From contig JAJRTS010000057.1 in assembly GCA_024278175.1 (NCBI GenBank), positions 1 through 53,459 of the forward strand: a stretch of DNA of 53,459 nt, read 5' to 3'. The notes under the pieces are model-generated. The model did not search any database and was not told the DNA's origin. It saw only the letters and a program-made list of their open reading frames with translations. The position numbers and the translations under genes are program-made. Below, in pieces: positions 30,973 through 40,257 of this stretch. The DNA is from Gemmatimonadales bacterium (GTDB taxonomy: Bacteria > Gemmatimonadota > Glassbacteria > GWA2-58-10). Numbering within the stretch: position 1 is the stretch's first letter; the number at the start of each line of letters is the position of its first letter.

Positions 30973-32505
30973 ATGGGATATAGGCCCGTTTCCATAAAAT
31001 TCCTGCTTGCGGCTTTGACTATTATTGCCCTGATGGGCTTGACGAGAACGGACGCCGCAGCGGAATTAGCGATTGTCAACGGCTGGTTCGTGCATAACGG
31101 CAAGGTGGTGTGGGGCTACGCCCAGCACAACGGCTGGTGGCGCAAGGGCCAGCGGCCGAACCTTACCCGCAACGCCGCTGGCGAGATTGGCCCGAACCGT
31201 ACCGAGGACCTCGAACTGCTGACCGACAACATGCTGCAATGGGGCTGCCCGGGGTTCGAACACAATTTCGGCCTCTGGTACGACCGTCGCAGGGATACCC
31301 ACGATACCGCCAAACGCGGCGACGCTAACGTTGTTGGCCCGTTCCTGGAAATGCCCTGGCAGCGCAGCAGCCAGGGCGCGGCCTGGGACGGGTTGCCCCA
31401 ATACGATCTGACCCGGTTCAATCCGTGGTATTTCGACCGTCTAACGGAATTCGCCCGCCTCAGCGACCGCAAAGGCACACTCCTGCTGCATAATTTCTAC
31501 ATGCAGCACGCCCTGCTGGAGATCAACCCGCACTATGTCGATTTCCCCTGGCGGGAAGTCAACTCTATCCAGCAGACCGGTATGCCGGACACAATCCCCG
31601 CGGCCAGCGCCTTCTACGATACAACCAACACCGCCCTGCTGGAACTTCATCGCCTCTACATCCGCCATTGTCTCGACAAGCTTGGCGGCTACGACAACGT
31701 TATCCACTTTCTGAGCGAAGAGTATACCGGACCATCGTCGTTTGTCCGCTTCTGGGCCCGCACGGTTTCCGACTGGGAGAAAGAAAACGGCAGGCAGGTA
31801 AAGCTGGCCTTGAGCGCCACCAAAGACGTGATGGACGAGATTCTCGCCGATCCCGATCTGAAAGACAGATTCGAGGTTATTGACTTACGTTACTGGTGGT
31901 ACAAACAGGACGGGAGCCTTGTGGCGCCGCCGGGTGGAGAAAACGTTCCCGGCCGCTACATGGGCCAGATCAATGCCACTTCACCCGAGCAAATCCACCG
32001 TCAGGTGCGCCAGTACCGGACCCTGTACCCCGGCAAAGCGATAATTCACAGTTACGAAGCCTCCCGGCAGGGTACCTGGGCATTCCTGATGGCCGGCGGC
32101 TCGCTGCTGATCCGTCGCCTTCAGTACATCGGCGCCTCGGACCCCTACCGCTACATACAGCCATCGGATACCCGGGCCGTCAAACCGCTCTACGACTTCA
32201 TCAACACTCAGCTAGCCGCCAAACTGCAGTCGATGATACCGCTTGATATAGTATCAGGTGAATCACAATCCGTCTGGTGTATCGGTAAGCCGGGCGCCAG
32301 TTACCTTCTCTACAGCATGCACGGCGGCAGGCTGAAGGTTGACCTTCGCGGCACAACCGGCCGTTTTAACGCCAGCTGGATCGATCCCCGTAACGGAAAG
32401 CTGACACCGCTTACGCCTTCGGACACAATTGAAGCCGGGAAAATACTAACTTTCGACACTCCCGACAGCGAAGACTGGGCGTTATGGATCAAGGCGGTCG
32501 AGTAG
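30973..32505 (+). CDS. Exported glycoside-hydrolase-like protein
   Basis: This 510-residue protein has a signal peptide (KFLLAALTIIALMGLTRTDAAA) after an MGYRPV start that follows AAGGAG. The core looks like a TIM-barrel glycosidase: YFDRLTEFARLSDRKGTLLLHNFYMQHALLEI, a candidate acid/base in VIHFLSEEYTG, and IIHSYEASRQGTWAFLMAGGSLL. A short beta-sandwich-like end (YSMHGGRLKVDL ... WALWIKAVE) closes the protein. I cannot assign a GH family or substrate with confidence. The last ten codons and the following 230 bp are part of a duplicated segment that recurs at 44781-45024. Confidence 0.75.
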   Translation: MGYRPVSIKFLLAALTIIALMGLTRTDAAAELAIVNGWFVHNGKVVWGYAQHNGWWRKGQRPNLTRNAAGEIGPNRTEDLELLTDNMLQWGCPGFEHNFGLWYDRRRDTHDTAKRGDANVVGPFLEMPWQRSSQGAAWDGLPQYDLTRFNPWYFDRLTEFARLSDRKGTLLLHNFYMQHALLEINPHYVDFPWREVNSIQQTGMPDTIPAASAFYDTTNTALLELHRLYIRHCLDKLGGYDNVIHFLSEEYTGPSSFVRFWARTVSDWEKENGRQVKLALSATKDVMDEILADPDLKDRFEVIDLRYWWYKQDGSLVAPPGGENVPGRYMGQINATSPEQIHRQVRQYRTLYPGKAIIHSYEASRQGTWAFLMAGGSLLIRRLQYIGASDPYRYIQPSDTRAVKPLYDFINTQLAAKLQSMIPLDIVSGESQSVWCIGKPGASYLLYSMHGGRLKVDLRGTTGRFNASWIDPRNGKLTPLTPSDTIEAGKILTFDTPDSEDWALWIKAVE

Positions 32506-32736
32506 AGATATCCAGGCGCGGTAAAGGAGGGCGGGCAGGCACGGTAATTGCTTTTTACGGAGAGCTGTGCATTATCATAACTTACTGCGGTTCCGGCAAT
32601 TACCGTGCCTGCCCGCCGCAAGCCCTGCCTGTTGCTTCCGGCCATCCGCGATTGACAGGCAAGTGCATAAACGCGAACGGCGGCCCTCGATGGGCCGCCG
32701 TTCGCGCCTGGCCAACCCTCTCTGATCGTTAAGCTT
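32477..32736 (+). repeat. Two-hairpin intergenic repeat, copy 1
   Basis: This 260-bp segment is closely related to 44781-45024. Hairpin 1 has perfect 21-bp arms (32531-32551 and 32596-32616, GCGGGCAGGCACGGTAATTGC) around a 44-nt loop. Hairpin 2 is a 15-bp perfect stem (32672-32706) with loop TCGAT. The loops and flanks have diverged from copy 2, but the stems are intact. No T-run follows either stem. It could be a structured 3' region, a small RNA or a mobile intergenic unit. Confidence 0.85.
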
Positions 32737-32898
32737 GCGGAAAACCATTGATACTCACGATGAGAACGGATAGTTTTTCGCAGAGATGATGGGAATCTCT
32801 TAATGCAAGCTGAAAAGGACGAATAATTTCGCTCGGAATCGAAAAAGAAAACCATTTTGAGCAGGTCCAATTCTGAAAATGAGAAGATCGGATTAATT

Positions 32899-34461
32899 AT
32901 GAAAATTCGACTGTTTTCAATTGCAATGGTATTCAGCTTGCTGACTACCTGCGCTGAATTCGTGGAAAAACAGCCGTTTTTCGAAGTGGGTGTGGAATCG
33001 AGTATGATCAAGGTTCTTTTCGATCAGCCTGTACAATACGAGTTAACCGATACCGTGGAGTTGTCTGCCGCAGGTGGAGAATACGAGGCGTTCCAACTGG
33101 TGATATACGGTCACAAAGACACTCTCAGGTCAGTGCGCTGCAGGTTGAAGCGGTTGGAGGGTGGTAAAACCGGAATGGAGCCGGCAGTAGTTTCTTTCAA
33201 TCCGGTGGGATATGTTCCCACAACCGTTGCTTGCGATAAGTACGAAAGCTCAGTCGGCTGGTGGCCCGATCCTTTGCACAATATTGATGAATTCGATGTA
33301 ATTCCAGATGAGGTTCAACCTGTATGGGTTACGTTTTATGTTCCCCGAGGTACACCTGCGGGAAATTATTACGGTAAAATCATAGTGTCTTCAGCCAAGG
33401 GAGCGAGCCGGGAACTTAATGTTAAACTCCGGGTCTGGAGTTTTGATATTCCCCTTACACCTTCACTCAAAACCCTGACCTGGGTGAGGGATATGTCCGA
33501 TTATTACGGTTATCCGAAGGGCAGCCCTGAGGATATCAGGATCAAGAAAGCAATGTACGACCTGCTGTTGAGCCACCGGCTCGGCCCGGGAGGAAACATT
33601 GAGTTAAATGATGATGAAATAGGCTATTGCATGGAACGCGGGATGAATGCATTTCTGCTGGAGGTGATTCCGAACCTCAAACGTAAAAAAGAAGATTCCT
33701 ATTCTGAAGAGTATCAGAAAAATCTGGTGCAAAAACTTAAAGGATGTGCTGAAAAATTCGGGCCGCGAGGCTGGCTTGATGGCATGGCATACGTTTACAA
33801 TTACGATGAGGCAGGTAAGGAACATTGGCCTCTTGCCAAACAGATGTACGAGTTGGTGAAGGGTGTAGACCCCAGGCTTAAGGTGATACAGTGCCTGAAT
33901 ATCCCCGAGGGAGTCAGGGCTCTTGCAGGATATGCCGACACCTGGGATGTATACATAGCTCAATATGAAGAAACGGGGGTTGACGAACGGGTGGCCGAGG
34001 GGGATGAAGCCTGGCTTGCCGTCTGCTGCTATCCCGTTGACCATCCGAATTTTTTCCTTGAATACCCCGCTATTGATGGCCGGTTGATCGGCTGGATCTG
34101 CTGGCAAACCAATGTCAGCGGATTCGAATACTGGTGCCCTAACAGGTGGGAAGATAACAAGCCATTAAGCCGGCTCAAAGGAGACTGGAAGGCAAATACG
34201 TTCCTGAACTACAATGGCGACGGTTATCTCACTTACCCGGGGCCCGATACTACAATCCTGGCATCTATCCGCCTTGCCAACTTCAGGGACGGCCTGGAAG
34301 ACTATGAATACATAAAGCTGCTTGCTGAGCTTAAAGGCGATACTCGACCAGTGAGCGAAGTGGTCAGTTCCACCAGTGAATTTACCGATGATCCCAATAC
34401 ACTTCTGCGGGTCAGAGAATCAATTGCCATTGAGATCGAGAAATTATTAAAAGGAAAGTAG
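32899..34461 (+). CDS. DUF4091 (GH123-like) exported protein
   Basis: This 520-residue protein starts MKIRLFSIAMVFSLLTTC, a lipoprotein-like signal. The N-terminal region is a beta-sandwich (GGEYEAFQLVIYGHKDTLRSVR), followed by VWVTFYVPRGTPAGNYYGKIIV and a barrel-like part. Candidate acids sit in YVYNYDEAGKEHW. The C-terminal DUF4091 signature is GDGYLTYPGPDTTILASIRLANFRDGLEDYEYIKLL. It resembles the protein at 27036 in architecture but not closely in sequence. The DNA is visibly richer in A and T than its neighbours, including the leader before 32899, which suggests transfer. Confidence 0.88.
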   Translation: MKIRLFSIAMVFSLLTTCAEFVEKQPFFEVGVESSMIKVLFDQPVQYELTDTVELSAAGGEYEAFQLVIYGHKDTLRSVRCRLKRLEGGKTGMEPAVVSFNPVGYVPTTVACDKYESSVGWWPDPLHNIDEFDVIPDEVQPVWVTFYVPRGTPAGNYYGKIIVSSAKGASRELNVKLRVWSFDIPLTPSLKTLTWVRDMSDYYGYPKGSPEDIRIKKAMYDLLLSHRLGPGGNIELNDDEIGYCMERGMNAFLLEVIPNLKRKKEDSYSEEYQKNLVQKLKGCAEKFGPRGWLDGMAYVYNYDEAGKEHWPLAKQMYELVKGVDPRLKVIQCLNIPEGVRALAGYADTWDVYIAQYEETGVDERVAEGDEAWLAVCCYPVDHPNFFLEYPAIDGRLIGWICWQTNVSGFEYWCPNRWEDNKPLSRLKGDWKANTFLNYNGDGYLTYPGPDTTILASIRLANFRDGLEDYEYIKLLAELKGDTRPVSEVVSSTSEFTDDPNTLLRVRESIAIEIEKLLKGK

Positions 34462-34465
34462 CGCC

Positions 34466-34492
34466 AGCAGCGTGTTCCTTCAACACGCTGCT
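34466..34492. terminator. Hairpin between converging genes
   Basis: AGCAGCGTGTT and AACACGCTGCT form an 11-bp stem with a 5-nt loop, right after the DUF4091 stop and touching the stop of the converging FG-GAP gene. The right arm CTTCAACACGCTGCTA recurs at 38376-38391 in dispersed repeat copy B. The plus-strand flank is T-rich (TGGTGTTTTGTTCT). Confidence 0.6.
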
Positions 34493-35729
34493 ATGGTGTT
34501 TTGTTCTCCCACCAGACAAGTGATGCCGTGGCCTCGGTGAGGTCCGCACCGCAGACCACATCCAGGTCCCCATCGCCATCAACATCCATCGCAAGGCACG
34601 GCCTGCCGACCTCGGGCGGATCGGCAACCCTGTACTTTGTCCACGGCTCAGTCGGGTCTTCACCTCTCCTGAAAAAAACCAGCCCGCCACGGTGGTAACC
34701 AAATGGTCCGGACTCTTTAAAAGAACAATCAGGGACCCAGAGCTCGCTGACTCCATCTCCATCTATATCGAATAAAGCGTTTACGTGGGGATAGTACTGT
34801 GTACCGATTGCGAAGCGTGTCCAGAGCCCGGTCGACGGAACCGGATTCTTGTACCACATGATCTTACCGGGATTCCCATGGGCTTCGGTCACCAGGATGT
34901 CCGGCCTGCCGTCCCGGTCGATATCCTCTATTTTCAGCCCTCCGTAGGTATCTATCGGCTCGACAGGGCTTACCCTGTGTCGGGTCCAGGCTCCTCTGCG
35001 GGGGTTGCCGTCCGGGTGTTCGTACCAGTAGACTGAACCTGTTGTGTCGCCGCTGCCGCCGGCGAAAACCACATCCTGGTCGCCGTCCAGGTCGATATCC
35101 ACGGTCCAGACTTCGTGGGCGTCCCAGTCCTCGTGGACCCCGATCTGCCTGAGTTGCCAGTGGTCCGCGGGTTTTCCGGCAGGGTTAAAAAGGATCCGCA
35201 CGCCTCGCTCACCCGGTTTTCCGCGTGGGAAAACGACATCCCTGTATCCATCCCCGTCAATGTCGGTCAGCTCCACCCGCTCGCCATCGCGGTGCACCCC
35301 CGGTGATTCCAGGATCATCGGTGTTCGCCAGGGCTTGTTAACGTCACCTCCCTGCTTCAAGGGATTAAGGCAAAGGTAGACATTGCTGTTATCGAACGAC
35401 AAAGCGACAACATCGATGTCGCCATCGTTGTCCACATCTCCGGTGGTCAGGGATATGTTCCAGCGGATCGGGAATTCGGGATCGGAAAGCCGGCGGCGTA
35501 CCCAGGGGCCTTTTTTCGGGTTCCCGGGTATTTCATACCAGTATATTCCATCGTACGGCTGGGGATCGTTCCGCACACTCTGGCCAAACAAAATGTCGAG
35601 TTTCCCATCGCCGTTAAGGTCTGCGGACCCCAGGCCGGCCATGCCGTACATTTTAACTCCTGCTTCGATATCGTGCCTCTGCCACTCGTGCTTCCGGTCG
35701 ATTTCGTTCTCTGTGGCGATCCCGGCCAT
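34491..35729 (-). CDS. FG-GAP/VCBS-repeat protein; signal peptide in another frame (probable frameshift)
   Basis: The in-frame part encodes 412 residues with FG-GAP/VCBS calcium-binding blades: ADLNGDGKLDILFG, GDVDNDGDIDVVAL, TDIDGDGYRDVVF, VDIDLDGDQDVVFAG, EDIDRDGRPDILV, FDIDGDGVSELWV and MDVDGDGDLDVVCG. These form a seven-bladed propeller-like fold. The first in-frame ATG gives no signal peptide. A good one (MHLIKFRTGGLQITLAGVLF) starts at 35806 in another frame after AAAGGTG. One extra base in the T5 run (35746-35750) would join them into a normal secreted protein. The gene is thus either frameshifted, mis-sequenced or expressed by slippage. It converges on the DUF4091 gene. Confidence 0.82.
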   Translation of the reverse strand: MAGIATENEIDRKHEWQRHDIEAGVKMYGMAGLGSADLNGDGKLDILFGQSVRNDPQPYDGIYWYEIPGNPKKGPWVRRRLSDPEFPIRWNISLTTGDVDNDGDIDVVALSFDNSNVYLCLNPLKQGGDVNKPWRTPMILESPGVHRDGERVELTDIDGDGYRDVVFPRGKPGERGVRILFNPAGKPADHWQLRQIGVHEDWDAHEVWTVDIDLDGDQDVVFAGGSGDTTGSVYWYEHPDGNPRRGAWTRHRVSPVEPIDTYGGLKIEDIDRDGRPDILVTEAHGNPGKIMWYKNPVPSTGLWTRFAIGTQYYPHVNALFDIDGDGVSELWVPDCSFKESGPFGYHRGGLVFFRRGEDPTEPWTKYRVADPPEVGRPCLAMDVDGDGDLDVVCGADLTEATASLVWWENKTP

Positions 35730-35942
35730 TGTGAAACCGACGACAGAAAAAGAACGCCCGCCAGAGTTATTTGTAATCCGCCAGTTCTAAACTTGATAAG
35801 ATGCATTTTTCACCTTTCAGCAGGTCAGCAAGTGCTGTTTTACGTCTGTTCGGGAACGATGACATCCGGGCCAGAAGCCCTGCATGCAATGCAATCACAA
35901 CGAAATAGCCGAGCCGGGATAAAAACGATGGGGATGAGCCTG

Positions 35943-37952
35943 TTACGGCCTGCGTCCCAGGGGAAAGAGGCCGGAACTGGCGGCTCCCCACTCGTAAGCG
36001 CCCAGATCCGGAGCCTCCCCGAGAAAACCGTCGTTGATATTCGGCAGCGCCACTCCGCGGTCTATGCACGGGCTGCCATCTTCCAGGCGCAGATCGCCCT
36101 GGTCCGGGAGCAGAAACCCGGGATCAGCGGCCAGTCCGTACTCTTCCCAGCCCAGGTTCTCCCTCAACTGCTCAATCGAATACCAATATTCACCCATGTA
36201 GAAAAACAACCGCTGGTGCGGAGTGCCGGTGTAGCTGTAAAACCAGAGGGGGTCCGAGGCGTACCAGGCATTGTAATCGATGTCATTGTTTGCCTGGGGA
36301 ATTTTTCTGATGTTGAAGGCAAAGTCGGTCCCGTAAAAGATGTTGTTCCTGTAAGTCTGGCCCTCCAGAGACCTGCTGAGGTCGATAACGCGATGCTGCT
36401 GGTAATTGCCGTAGATGCTGTTGTGGTAGAGATAGCAAAGCCCCGGTCCGCTGCTGCCGAACTTGAACGACTTCAAGGTAGTGTTGTAGACCACGTTGTA
36501 CAAAACGTAAGTCGGGCCCACGTTGATCGGAGCCAGCGAGATGCCGACCAGCATGTCGTGGCAATAGTTGTTCCAGATCCGGAAGTTGATGCAGGGCCCT
36601 TCAGGCTCCATTATGTCATCGCTTATGTCATAGATCTCGTTGTCGTAAACGTCCCAGTCGCAGTTGTAGGTTTCATCCCAGATGTCGTCCCAGTTCGAGG
36701 GGGAAGGAACCAGGCCGTCGAAAAGACCGTGCATGTAGTTGCCGCGGACCACGGTGCCCCGGCCCCCGTCGCTCATCACTCCCCCTCCCTCTTCGCAGTG
36801 CCCCTTGGTCATGGGCCAGGGCCAGTGGGGTTGCAGAGTGTCCCAGATATGGTTGTTCTCGATAAGGTTGCCCTCGGCCGCGCTGGTGCCCGAAAGCTGA
36901 ACCTTGGCGCGCATCCCATGTATCGAGTTGCCTCGGATGACGCACCAGGATGAACGGTCGAGATGGATTCCCATCCCCACCGGCCCGGTGCCGTAATCGC
37001 GGATCTCCAGTCCCTCGATCAGCACATAATCCGCCCCCTCGAGGTGGAAACCCGTATTAAGGGCCGCCACCTGCATCATCACGGCCGAGGGGTCCTCGGC
37101 CGTGGACAAACGGACGTAGAGCCTGCTTGTCGCTTCATCCTGGTACCATCCTCCGGGGGAGCCGCAGATGAACGTGTCGAACTCTTCCCGGGTTTCGTAG
37201 TGATACAGGCGTTGGCCGCGAGCCCCCACGTAGGATGTTTTATAGCCCGGGTATGTGTAATAGACATCGCTCTCTATCTCGCTGCGCCAGCGTTCTGTCC
37301 CGTACGGGCTGTCGTAGCTGGGATCCGCCCCGGAGAGAATCACTCCCTTGCCCCGGGCGATAAAGGCGATGTATTTGTCTTTTTGGCCGGAGGTGGTCAG
37401 CTGCACCTGCTCGTGGTAGCTTCCCGGCAGGATGCGCACTACGCTTCCGGGACGCACCAGGTCGGCTGCTCTCTGGATCGTGCGCAAGGGTTTGGCCAGC
37501 GATGTCCCCGGGTTCGCGTCATCACCTGCCGGATCGACATAGTATTCACGGCCACCGCCCGTGGGAAAGCGCTCCGAGCGGGTAGTCACCGGGATTATTC
37601 TGTCCTCTTGTTCCACGTCGTTTACGCTAGCGGGGTCGGCTACCGTGATTTTCACCTCGTAGCGGGTGCCGGGGTTAAGGAAAAAAACACTCCCGGCAAA
37701 GCGACTGCCTTTGATCCTTCCCAGCGGCTGGGCTTGCCGCCACCGGCCAGCTCCTTTCAACCGGTAGCTTACAGAGGCAGTGGCGTTGGAGTCGGCGTCT
37801 CCCTCGTAAGCCAACCGCAAGCCGATGCTCTCGAAAGTAGGATAAGCTTCAACTGCTTTTACCCGGATTCCGTTCTCGTCCGCCCGCAGAGCGGTGCAAC
37901 CAACCAGGATAAAGAACAGTATGGCCCAAAGGGATTGTAACCGAATGCGCAT
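35943..37952 (-). CDS. Right-handed parallel beta-helix lipoprotein
   Basis: This protein of about 669 residues starts MRIRLQSLWAILFFILVGC, with a lipobox. An N-terminal fibronectin-III-like domain spans roughly residues 25-120 (NGIRVKAVEAYPTFESIGLRL ... GTRYEVKITV). The YYVDPAGDDANPGTSLAKPLRTIQ segment is the DUF1565-type entry to a beta-helix. Many short helix rungs follow (GMGIHLDRSSWCVIRGNSIHGM, GNLIENNHIWDT, VVRGNYMHGLFDGL, DVYDNEIYDI). The C-terminal GSPCIDRGV ... DLGAYEWG is common in these proteins. Relatives are polysaccharide lyases or binding proteins; the catalytic type is not evident. An ATG at 37964 is the alternative start. Confidence 0.85.
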   Translation of the reverse strand: MRIRLQSLWAILFFILVGCTALRADENGIRVKAVEAYPTFESIGLRLAYEGDADSNATASVSYRLKGAGRWRQAQPLGRIKGSRFAGSVFFLNPGTRYEVKITVADPASVNDVEQEDRIIPVTTRSERFPTGGGREYYVDPAGDDANPGTSLAKPLRTIQRAADLVRPGSVVRILPGSYHEQVQLTTSGQKDKYIAFIARGKGVILSGADPSYDSPYGTERWRSEIESDVYYTYPGYKTSYVGARGQRLYHYETREEFDTFICGSPGGWYQDEATSRLYVRLSTAEDPSAVMMQVAALNTGFHLEGADYVLIEGLEIRDYGTGPVGMGIHLDRSSWCVIRGNSIHGMRAKVQLSGTSAAEGNLIENNHIWDTLQPHWPWPMTKGHCEEGGGVMSDGGRGTVVRGNYMHGLFDGLVPSPSNWDDIWDETYNCDWDVYDNEIYDISDDIMEPEGPCINFRIWNNYCHDMLVGISLAPINVGPTYVLYNVVYNTTLKSFKFGSSGPGLCYLYHNSIYGNYQQHRVIDLSRSLEGQTYRNNIFYGTDFAFNIRKIPQANNDIDYNAWYASDPLWFYSYTGTPHQRLFFYMGEYWYSIEQLRENLGWEEYGLAADPGFLLPDQGDLRLEDGSPCIDRGVALPNINDGFLGEAPDLGAYEWGAASSGLFPLGRRP

Positions 37953-38175
37953 GAAGGTGTTCATCCTTTATCGACTCCTTACGGTGCATGTAAAAAACTG
38001 AAAGTTGCCTGGGTGTCCGGGTTGCCGATAATGGGCCACAAGGTCCATTCACCTGCCCCTGGTGTTCAAAGCCCGGCTTATTCACATTATTAAGGGCGGT
38101 TACTATGGTTATAAAATGGATGAATTACATACTGATGGCTAAGGTGGCCTGGTTTGTCAAGACAAAAACAAGTTG

Positions 38176-38424
38176 CTTAAAGGGGCGTTGAAATAAAGAT
38201 GTTCAACGCCCGCAAATGAAACATTTTGCGCTGTTGGTTGTCAAGGGCAAGGCAAGCCGTTTCTTTTGCTGAACCCGTTACTTGTGTTATGTCAGGCAGT
38301 TGCATCGCTCACGCCAGTTTGGGCTGTAATAGCGGAAAACGGCTCTTGACAACCGGATGCCCATACTTTTGAATACTTCAACACGCTGCTAGAGGGGCGT
38401 CAAAATAAAACATTCAACGCCCCC
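38176..38424 (+). repeat. Dispersed intergenic repeat, copy B
   Basis: The first 200 bp align with copy A at 5951-6155: the GGGGCGTTGAAATAAA box with its TTCAACGCCC partner, GGTTGTCAAGGGCAAGGCAAGCCG, a diverged centre, then CGGCTCTTGACAACC and CCCATACTTTTGAAT. It is followed by CTTCAACACGCTGCTA and a second GGGGCG box hairpin (38394-38424). It lies in the 520-bp space between the M23 and beta-helix genes, which has no supported gene. Confidence 0.75.
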
Positions 38425-38487
38425 GGGGTTCACCATGTCAGCGCTGCGGCAGGGTAAGCCATCCGCCACTTTCAGCGTGTGATTCGA

Positions 38488-40086
38488 TCACTTCGCCGCC
38501 CGGGGCAGCACGTGCACGTACAAGCGGGTTGCGGCGGGGTAGCCGTCATGGCCCGTGCGCGTGACCGTTACTATGTAGTGGCCCGGCTCGGCGAATCTAT
38601 GGGCGGTCCAACCGTAGCCGCCCGGATGCTGTTCCATTGCGCGGTAACCCAGGCCCGGGTGGCCAAAATCCTTCAGATGATAATCATAGCCCTCTAACGA
38701 TTCGGTCTCAACCGGCGGGCTGCCGTCGCCGAAATCCCAGCTTTCCCGGCCTTCCAGCGAGTTGAAAGAGCGCACCTGGAAAATCACCGGGTCGCCGGCT
38801 TCGATACCGAACGTGGGATAAAAGGCGGCGTGGAGTATCGGCACCACTTTGGGGGGAATCACTTTTTCGATTACCTGGACCAGGGCAAAGTCATAGGCCC
38901 GGTTGCCGGCAGCATCCTCAATTTTAAGTCTCTCGCAGTAACTTCCCGGGCTGCTGTAAACCCTCTGCTGCAGCGGGCCGGTTGCGCTGGAACCATCGCT
39001 GAATGTCCACTGGAAGCTGGTTATCCCGCCGTCGGAAAAACATTTTGATTTACCGCCGTCCAGGGTGACTGTCTGCCCCGGGCGAGCCACCTGGTGCGGC
39101 CTGGCCACGGCGATTAAAGCCGGCTTGTATTGCTCGAGATAGGATTGCCAGAGATAGGCGTAGCCTTCCTCGGTACCCCACTTGCCGGAGGGCTGCTTGC
39201 TGAAAATCTCGAAATGCAGATGATTATACCCTCCACTGGTCCCGACCCTGCCCAGCAGGCCCAGTTTCTGCCCTGCCTTAACCCTTGTTCCCGGTTTGAT
39301 TGCCGGGTCTATCTCGGCAAAGTGGAGGTAGTTGATATACCAGCCCCTCTCATCGAGGATATAGACAGCGTCCGGAATTACTCTTAAGCGAGGAGTGTCG
39401 GCGCTCACCATGATGCTGTCCCGGCCGGAAACCACCACCAGCCCGTCGGTGGCCGAGACCACTTCGTCCAGCCGCTCGGCTCCGGCGATATCCAGACCGG
39501 CGTGGTAATAGATCGAAGTCTGGCCGGAGGTTTCGCCGCCGTCCACGTAAGCCGGCTCGTTACTCATCTGGGTGAGCGAGGCGAACCAGCGCTGCCTGAG
39601 CGGGTAAACAAAGGTTCCCGGAGCGATATAGGGTGAACCCGCGGGCCAGAGCCTGAGCCGGGCGTCTTTTTCCAGACCCCAGAAGTTGCCGCTGGTGTTC
39701 TCGTAGTACCCACCGGTAATGGGGCAGTCCAGCAGCAGATTACCGGCAACAGTGGGGAGGTTATAGTTGGCGGCTTCCAGCTCGATTGTCTTTCCATCCA
39801 CCGCCACTGTTACCCGGCAGGTCCGGATGGCGGAGCGAAGGCTGTCGCGCGTATACTTTATTTCGAGCACTTTCACCGTGGCAGCGCTTCCATCGGACAG
39901 TTCCACTTTCCGGGTTTCGCCGATATCAAGGTCCACCACCGTTCTGAGAGCTTTACGGGCAGGGGAGGCCGCGGATAAGACACCAAAAGAAATCAGCAGG
40001 CAGAAAAGAGAAACGGCGGAAAAGAGGAAGCGTTTTACTCTCCGCGCGCAAACAGAACAGTGCGCTGATTCGACGGAAAACCTCAT
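38488..40086 (-). CDS. M23-family metallopeptidase-like protein with PKD domains, exported
   Basis: This 532-residue protein has an N-terminal export signal (RFLFSAVSLFCLLISFGVLS) and AGGAGG just before the ATG. The M23/LytM part shows the metal motif HAGLD (near 193) and HLHFEI (near 290), and reads GTRVKAGQKLGLLGRVGTSGGYNHLHF as in peptidoglycan endopeptidases. Two PKD domains follow, SFQWTFSDGSSATG and SWDFGDGSPPVETES, which often bind polysaccharide or protein. The VYPLRQRWFASLTQMSNEP segment before the M23 core looks like a substrate-groove region. Peptidoglycan or another peptide target is possible. Confidence 0.88.
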   Translation of the reverse strand: MRFSVESAHCSVCARRVKRFLFSAVSLFCLLISFGVLSAASPARKALRTVVDLDIGETRKVELSDGSAATVKVLEIKYTRDSLRSAIRTCRVTVAVDGKTIELEAANYNLPTVAGNLLLDCPITGGYYENTSGNFWGLEKDARLRLWPAGSPYIAPGTFVYPLRQRWFASLTQMSNEPAYVDGGETSGQTSIYYHAGLDIAGAERLDEVVSATDGLVVVSGRDSIMVSADTPRLRVIPDAVYILDERGWYINYLHFAEIDPAIKPGTRVKAGQKLGLLGRVGTSGGYNHLHFEIFSKQPSGKWGTEEGYAYLWQSYLEQYKPALIAVARPHQVARPGQTVTLDGGKSKCFSDGGITSFQWTFSDGSSATGPLQQRVYSSPGSYCERLKIEDAAGNRAYDFALVQVIEKVIPPKVVPILHAAFYPTFGIEAGDPVIFQVRSFNSLEGRESWDFGDGSPPVETESLEGYDYHLKDFGHPGLGYRAMEQHPGGYGWTAHRFAEPGHYIVTVTRTGHDGYPAATRLYVHVLPRAAK

Positions 40087-40257
40087 TGCTCCTCCTGTTT
40101 AGATATGTGAATGCCAACTCACTACTGCAGGCATTCGGCAACAGTGGTGAACCGGTGTTGCCGGCCGGGCGCCGCAGCAGATCCGGCGCACGGGAACAGC
40201 CAAAAACGAGGTTTCTCCCATTAGAAGCGATAGATCGGTTGTCCGCTTCCGCGTTTT

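Noticed and set aside
34488-34505. CTATGGTGTTTT shared with 46562-46573
   Set aside because: Both are the last codons (KTP-stop) of two unrelated minus-strand genes; a 12-bp match is most simply coincidence.
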